Assembly (NCBI RefSeq): GCF_003459245.1
Contig: NZ_QRVG01000003.1
Location: 62,001 to 126,000, forward strand
Length of the DNA: 64,000 bases
Direction of reading: 5' to 3'
DNA from: Collinsella sp. AF23-2
Lineage (GTDB): Bacteria; Actinomycetota; Coriobacteriia; Coriobacteriales; Coriobacteriaceae
Both the position numbers and the translations under genes were made by a program. The notes under the pieces were generated by a model, which had not been told where the DNA came from, searched no databases, and worked only from the letters and a program-made list of their open reading frames with translations. Shown piece by piece: positions 59,484-64,000 of the stretch; the stretch's first letter is position 1, and the number at the start of each line of letters is the position of its first letter.

Positions 59484-60827
59484 TTACTCTTGAATGTCAA
59501 AGATGCTCTCTGACAAATCAAGATGAAGAAGCACTTTGGTGCCCTTGCCCGGCGCCGATTCGACACGCGTATAGGAGTGCGGCCCAAAAAAGCGATGGAT
59601 GCGCTCCGAAATATTGTGCATGGCCACACCGGCGCCGCCACCCTGGGGAGAGCTGGCGTCGGGACGGGCAGAGCGCTCGTCAAACAGTCTGGCGGCGGTA
59701 CCCTCATCCATGCCCACGCCATTATCGGCCACGGCAATCAAGATTGCATCCTCGCCGTCTTGGTGAACGGTCACGTCGATCCTCAGGGCGTCGTCATCGC
59801 CCATACCATGACGCACGGCGTTCTCGACAATCGGCTGGATCACGAACGCCGGTACCAGCGTATCTTCCACGTCCTCGGACACATCGAACGTCGCAAGCAC
59901 GCGGTCCTCGCCAAAGCGGGCCTTCTCAAAGGTAAGGTAGCGCTTGGTCTGTGCGACCTCGCGCGAGACCGGAATAAGCGATCCCGAGTTGTCGAGCGTG
60001 GCACGATAGAACGATGAGAACTCACGAAGCAGTTCGCGGGCCCGCAGCGGGTCGGTGCGTGTAAACGATGCAATGGTGTTCAGCGTGTTGAACAGGAAGT
60101 GCGGGTTAATCTGCGCCTGCAGCGCACGCACCTCGGCGCGCGCCGTGAGTTCCTTTTGCACCTCGAGCTCGTGGATGGCGAGCTGCGTGGACAAGATCTC
60201 GGCAAAGCCCGAGGCAAGCGCATACTGGGTACGGTCGACGGCGCGCGGGGTCTTGTAGTAGAACTTGAGCGTGCCGACGGTACGATCGCCCACCTTGATG
60301 GGGGCGATAATGCCGGCGGGAACTTGGTTGTGCGAGCCGTCCGAGCCCACGACATCCACCATACGGTTGAACGACTGCACGATGCCATGTTCGATAACGT
60401 AGCGTGTGGCAAGCGTGTGGATGGGAGTATCGGGCAGCAGTTTTTCCTCAAACTCGCCCGCGCAGGCAAGCACGTTGTCCTCGTCGGTGATGGCCACCGT
60501 CATGGCGCGCGTCTCGGGCAAAATGCGCCGGCACACCAAACGCGCCGACTCCTGCGTCAGACCGCCCTTAATGTCCTCGAGCATGGCCGAGGCCACCGAG
60601 AGCGTCTCCTCGGTGTACTGGGAGCGCACCGAATCGGGATTGAGCGTCAAAAAGATAAAGATGCACAGAAAGATGCACAGCAGCGCGCAGGCAATCACCG
60701 TGGCGATCGGCTCGATACCGGTCACCAAGGCAAAAATAAAGTACACCAGCACGCAAATGGCGCATGCAACGGCAATGATGCGAAAGATTGATATTGAACT
60801 ATCGCGCTGGGCGCGGCGGTCGATCAT
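59484..60827 (-). CDS. LytS-type sensor histidine kinase
   Basis: 447 residues. Two membrane helices (about 14-36 and 42-62) are followed by a GAF-like sensor part (about 75-220). The His_kinase domain contains QAQINPHFLFNTLNTI, with the phosphorylated histidine in NPHF (about 242-245). The HATPase domain has IQPIVENAVRHGM and VADNGVGM. There is little extracellular sequence between the helices, so the signal is probably sensed in the membrane or cytoplasm. Its start overlaps the upstream glycosyltransferase stop by four bases (ATGA). The partner is the LytTR regulator. Confidence 0.94.
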   Translation of the reverse strand: MIDRRAQRDSSISIFRIIAVACAICVLVYFIFALVTGIEPIATVIACALLCIFLCIFIFLTLNPDSVRSQYTEETLSVASAMLEDIKGGLTQESARLVCRRILPETRAMTVAITDEDNVLACAGEFEEKLLPDTPIHTLATRYVIEHGIVQSFNRMVDVVGSDGSHNQVPAGIIAPIKVGDRTVGTLKFYYKTPRAVDRTQYALASGFAEILSTQLAIHELEVQKELTARAEVRALQAQINPHFLFNTLNTIASFTRTDPLRARELLREFSSFYRATLDNSGSLIPVSREVAQTKRYLTFEKARFGEDRVLATFDVSEDVEDTLVPAFVIQPIVENAVRHGMGDDDALRIDVTVHQDGEDAILIAVADNGVGMDEGTAARLFDERSARPDASSPQGGGAGVAMHNISERIHRFFGPHSYTRVESAPGKGTKVLLHLDLSESIFDIQE

Positions 60828-62011
60828 TCGGCCCCCTCCAGGATACTGATCAGTTGTGCGTCACGCCAAAGCCCGTCCATGATCTTGGGCCAAAAGCTCT
60901 GGAAACGCAGGTAGCTTGCAGCGTTTTGGCGCGCATAGGCCTTTGCCTCGCCGATACCATGGCGCCAAATGCGCAGGTAGCCCTCATGCTCGCGGGTAAA
61001 CACGCTGCGGACCATAGCGGTCTTGCGCACGCGGTCGTCGAGCTCGCGCGAAATCCACGGGCCCGGGTAGGGCATGAGCGATGCCGCCGTAACGGGGATG
61101 AGCTCCTTTTGATGCGCGGCGAACGTCAACTTGGCCCGTTCGTAGTACCAACGGTATACATCCTGCATAAAGCGCGGTGAGCGCTTTTCGGACTCCGGAG
61201 GCAGATGGCGCACGGTCCACTCGTTATCAAACCACACGTCGTAGCCAAACATACGCATGTTAAAGAGGTAATCCAAGTCCTCGCCGCGGGTGATAAACGG
61301 GTCAAAGGCCACACGCGTAAAGGCGCGGGCGTGCAGGGCCATCAGGCCGCCGCACACGTAGTTGGAGCGCGAGATGCGGGTGCCCGAGAGCGCCTTTTTC
61401 ATCCAACGGTTGAACTCGATGCGCTTGGTCCACCAACGATGGCAGATGCCCGCCTTGTCCGTGGGAGCCAGCGGCGAGCCGTCGCGATCGTAGAAATAGC
61501 CGCTCTTGACCAAGATCGGCAAGCCCTGACGCGTCTGCTGCCCCAACGCATAGGTCGCGCGCTTCATAAAGTCGGCGTCGATGACAGTCTCATCGTCATC
61601 CAAAAAGATAACCGCGTCATGCCCCAGCACAGCGGCACAGGCTAGCCCCATGTTGCGGATGGCACCGTAGCCTCGCAGGCTCACGCACTCGCCCGAACCC
61701 TTGGGCGCGATCTGAGCAACCCGGTCTGCGATGCGCGAGGCCTGGGTGTTGGTGACAACGGTGACCTTGAGCGTGGGATGCGCGTCGACAATCTCGTGCA
61801 CGCGCAGCGACACATCGGCTGTGGCAGAAACAGGACAGACCACCAAAAGGATGATGCGCGGGATGTCGCACACCTGCTCAAGCGAGGCCAGGCAGCGGTC
61901 GAGTTCGGGATTGTCGGCGTTGAGTCGCGTCGAGTGATCGTAGGTGCCGGGAGCGTTTGCTTGGGTATCATCGCCCGCCCAATATGTTGGGATCACAACC
62001 GTGGCGTTCAT
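60824..62011 (-). CDS. Glycosyltransferase family 2 protein
   Basis: 395 residues. GT-A fold: MNATVVIPTYW at the N-terminus, AIRNMGLACAAV, the metal-binding DxD-type VIFLDDDETVID (about 134-145), and the acceptor-side GEDLDYLFNMRMFGYD (about 258) with the usual ED motif. No membrane helices are evident, so it is cytoplasmic. The sugar and acceptor are unknown. It is first in an operon with a LytS/LytTR pair and overlaps the kinase by four bases, an unusual arrangement. AAGGAGG and AAAGG precede the ATG at 62009-62011. Confidence 0.9.
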   Translation of the reverse strand: MNATVVIPTYWAGDDTQANAPGTYDHSTRLNADNPELDRCLASLEQVCDIPRIILLVVCPVSATADVSLRVHEIVDAHPTLKVTVVTNTQASRIADRVAQIAPKGSGECVSLRGYGAIRNMGLACAAVLGHDAVIFLDDDETVIDADFMKRATYALGQQTRQGLPILVKSGYFYDRDGSPLAPTDKAGICHRWWTKRIEFNRWMKKALSGTRISRSNYVCGGLMALHARAFTRVAFDPFITRGEDLDYLFNMRMFGYDVWFDNEWTVRHLPPESEKRSPRFMQDVYRWYYERAKLTFAAHQKELIPVTAASLMPYPGPWISRELDDRVRKTAMVRSVFTREHEGYLRIWRHGIGEAKAYARQNAASYLRFQSFWPKIMDGLWRDAQLISILEGAE

Positions 62012-62032
62012 ACCTTTACCCTCCTTGCAACA

Positions 62033-62067
62033 CAAAAACGGGGCGCCGCCAAACACAGGCGACGCCC
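62033..62067 (-). terminator. Terminator between the MFS and GT2 genes
   Basis: GGGGCGTCGCC and GGCGGCGCCCC pair on the minus strand and are followed by GTTTTTGTG. It separates the transporter from the two-component operon. Confidence 0.85.
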
Positions 62068-62193
62068 CGCGACCTAGCTGATTCCATCATACCCACTTGG
62101 GCTAAACATTGCTCGGAAGTCAGAATGATTTATGCGGCTACTTCCAAAAGAGTACTGTAGATAGGCACAATTGCTGTACTGAGCCCGGTTGCC

Positions 62194-63444
62194 TTACGCC
62201 GCCGCCTGAGTCATGCGGGACAGGCGGACCAGCAGCATAAAGCCAACAACCAGCAGCACGCCAATGGAAAGGACGCCCAGCGACGGGTTGCCGGTCAGCG
62301 AGGTGACGACCGACACTAGAAAAGTGCCCATGACGCTTGCATAACGACCAAAGATGTCAAAGAAGCCGTAGTACTCGTTGGATTTTTCTTTAGGGATAAT
62401 GCGGCCAAAGTAGCTACGGCTGAGCGCCTGCACGCCGCCCTGGAACAGGCCGACCATAATGGCAAGCACCCAGAACTCAAAGGCGGTCTTTAGGAAGAAC
62501 GCGGCGAACAGCACAATGCCCATGTAGGCAGCGACCGCCACCAGAATCATGTTGAGCGTGCCCACGCGTCCGGCGAGCTTGCCGTAGATGATGGCGGACG
62601 GAAAGGCCACAAACTGCGTGACGAGCAGCGCCAGCACCAGCTGGGTCGAATCGATACCCAGAGCCGAGCCGTAGCTGGTTGCCATGGAAATGACCGTGTG
62701 CACACCGTCGATGTAGAAGAAGAACGCGATCATGTAGACCAGCACGGTCTTGTTGTGGGCGATCTCGCGCATGGTGTGTCCGACCTCGGAGAACACACCG
62801 CCCACGATGTGGCCGATGGTGTCCTGGGGACCGCGCTCGCGACCGTACTTTTGCTTATAGGTGCGAATGAGCGGCAGGGTAAAGATGAGCCACCAGGCAC
62901 CGGTGATGATAAACGACAGACGCGTTGCCAGCATGGTGGGGACGCCAAGAGCGGGGCCACCCATGATAAGCGCCAGGCAGATGATGAACGGTACGGTGGA
63001 ACCGATGTAACCCCAGGCATAGCCCGAGCTGGACACGGCGTCCATGCGCTCGTCGGTGGTAATGTCGGGCAGCATGGCGTCGTAGAACGTCATAGAAGAG
63101 TTAAGGCCGATGGTGCACAGCACGTACACGGTCAAAAATGCCATGGCGGACATTGGGATAGCCTGCGCCAGGCAAAGGACCAGGCCCGTGAGGAAGAAGC
63201 CCAAGAAGAACTTGATCTTGTTGCCGGCGTAATCGGCAAGCGCGCCCAGAATGGGCATGAGCATGGCAATGACTAGCGAGGCAATCGTCTGAGCGTTGCC
63301 CCAAGCGACCACCAGGTCTGCCGAGGAAGCACCGGTATTGATGGCGTTAAAGTAGATGGGCACCACCGAGGTATTGAGCAGCACGAGGGCCGAGTTGCCC
63401 ACATCGTACATAACCCAGTTACGCTCGAGCTTGGTGTATTTCAT
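62194..63444 (-). CDS. MFS transporter, UMF1/Atg22-like
   Basis: 416 residues, about twelve helices. It starts MKYTKLERNWVMYDVGNSAL, where the D-x-G/A-NSA motif is typical of the vacuole-effluxer (Atg22/UMF1) subfamily of MFS proteins. GALADYAGNKIKFF is the MFS signature loop, and QALSRSYFGRIIPKEKSNEYYGFFDIFGR is strongly conserved in the subfamily. The fungal relatives export amino acids from the vacuole; bacterial substrates are unknown. GAAGGGG precedes the ATG at 63442-63444. A terminator lies downstream. Confidence 0.92.
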   Translation of the reverse strand: MKYTKLERNWVMYDVGNSALVLLNTSVVPIYFNAINTGASSADLVVAWGNAQTIASLVIAMLMPILGALADYAGNKIKFFLGFFLTGLVLCLAQAIPMSAMAFLTVYVLCTIGLNSSMTFYDAMLPDITTDERMDAVSSSGYAWGYIGSTVPFIICLALIMGGPALGVPTMLATRLSFIITGAWWLIFTLPLIRTYKQKYGRERGPQDTIGHIVGGVFSEVGHTMREIAHNKTVLVYMIAFFFYIDGVHTVISMATSYGSALGIDSTQLVLALLVTQFVAFPSAIIYGKLAGRVGTLNMILVAVAAYMGIVLFAAFFLKTAFEFWVLAIMVGLFQGGVQALSRSYFGRIIPKEKSNEYYGFFDIFGRYASVMGTFLVSVVTSLTGNPSLGVLSIGVLLVVGFMLLVRLSRMTQAAA

Positions 63445-63546
63445 GGACAGGGCCCCTTCGTATTCGCCCGATATGCAGTTAGTTCATCGTACCCCAATTG
63501 TCCAGAGGCGCCGGTAAGGATTCGGCAAAGGGGGCACGCACGAGCC

Positions 63547-64000
63547 CTACTCCTCGCGGTCGAACTCCTCGTCGGCGCCGAGCACGCGACCGCTGTAATT
63601 GACGTGGTTGGTCACGGCTTCCATATCGCCGGTCTCGATAAAGCGGGCGACCGTGCACTCGTAATCGACCAGCGCGCGGTCAAAGACCTCGGGGAAACTC
63701 TCGGTCGAGACTTCATCAGTAAAGGGGTTCTTCCATGCCAAGTGGCCCAGGTTGCCGGTACGCTCGGGCAGCTCGGTCGTCACGCGGTGCGCAAGGCCGT
63801 CGAGCAGCGAATAATCGTGCACCAAGCCCTCGAGCAGGGCAATCGCGCGCGTCTTGGCCGAACCGGCCGGCTCGATAGTACGGTAGAGCAGCTGCATGTC
63901 GGCTACGGCGCCGGCGTACTCCCCCGCCGGGATGTCGATACCGTACACGCGCCCGGCGACGTAGCTCATCAGCACGCCGGCAACGCGATTGATGCGGTCG
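63547..64000 (-). CDS. Unrecognised protein, 5' end beyond the window
   Basis: At least 150 codons are open, and the frame continues past position 64000, so the N-terminus is missing. The visible C-terminal part is soluble and helical (IDRINRVAGVLMSYVAGRVYG, GAVADMQLLYRTI, KTRAIALLEGLVHDYSLLDGLAHRVTT), ending in an acidic DEEFDREE. No domain is recognised. It is upstream of the MFS gene on the same strand with about 100 bases between. The internal ATG near 63969 is unlikely to be the true start. Confidence 0.6.
   Translation of the reverse strand, partial: DRINRVAGVLMSYVAGRVYGIDIPAGEYAGAVADMQLLYRTIEPAGSAKTRAIALLEGLVHDYSLLDGLAHRVTTELPERTGNLGHLAWKNPFTDEVSTESFPEVFDRALVDYECTVARFIETGDMEAVTNHVNYSGRVLGADEEFDREE

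Overview
The window looks like a chromosomal segment of a human-gut Coriobacteriia, most probably Collinsella. The reasons are high GC, many mannose-family PTS genes, many GntR/UTRA regulators, anaerobe genes (rubrerythrin, 2-hydroxyacid dehydrogenase), MetA-type homoserine acylation, and intergenic spaces filled with palindromic repeats. The genus call rests on gene content and style, not on a database match. No rRNA, CRISPR array, prophage or recognisable transposase gene is present.

Layout. 1-10.2 kb: pheT (cut by the left edge) and pheS behind a T-box leader, an M32 carboxypeptidase, glmM, a DUF4012 membrane protein and a DMT exporter. 10.5-14.9 kb: tRNA-Val(GAC) followed by a small accessory block (DUF5710 protein, three unrecognised small genes, an AlbA_2/ATPase regulator) ending in an array of TTATCTCTC repeats. 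15-19.7 kb: mannose-family PTS operon 1 with a FrlB-like SIS enzyme and a GntR regulator. 20-29 kb: an M16C peptidase, a zinc-ribbon/LRR/YD-repeat membrane protein, hicAB, 5-formyl-THF cyclo-ligase, metA and an L-2-hydroxyacid dehydrogenase. 29-43.4 kb: three more SIS/GntR sets, a second PTS operon, recQ, a YitT protein, a HAD phosphatase and a second DMT exporter. 43.7-58.6 kb: acetyltransferase, threonine aldolase, PAP2 phosphatase, and repair genes (mfd, nth, rmuC, a MutY-like glycosylase) with an ABC exporter, rubrerythrin, an Rrf2 regulator and tRNA-Asp(GTC). 58.1-64 kb: YfcE-like phosphoesterase, a LytTR two-component system co-transcribed with a family 2 glycosyltransferase, an MFS/Atg22-like transporter and a gene cut by the right edge.

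How the genes work together. The dominant theme is sugar-amine uptake and breakdown. Four FrlB-family SIS enzymes each lie near a GntR/UTRA repressor, and two are embedded with complete mannose-family PTS permeases. The likely logic is PTS import and phosphorylation of a fructosamine or amino-sugar conjugate, cleavage by the SIS enzyme, and derepression by the phosphorylated ligand. The substrates cannot be read from the sequence.

The most unusual material is intergenic. There are at least six families of palindromic repeats. In two of them the outer arms differ between copies but stay self-complementary, while a core is kept. These are the best candidates for something undescribed.
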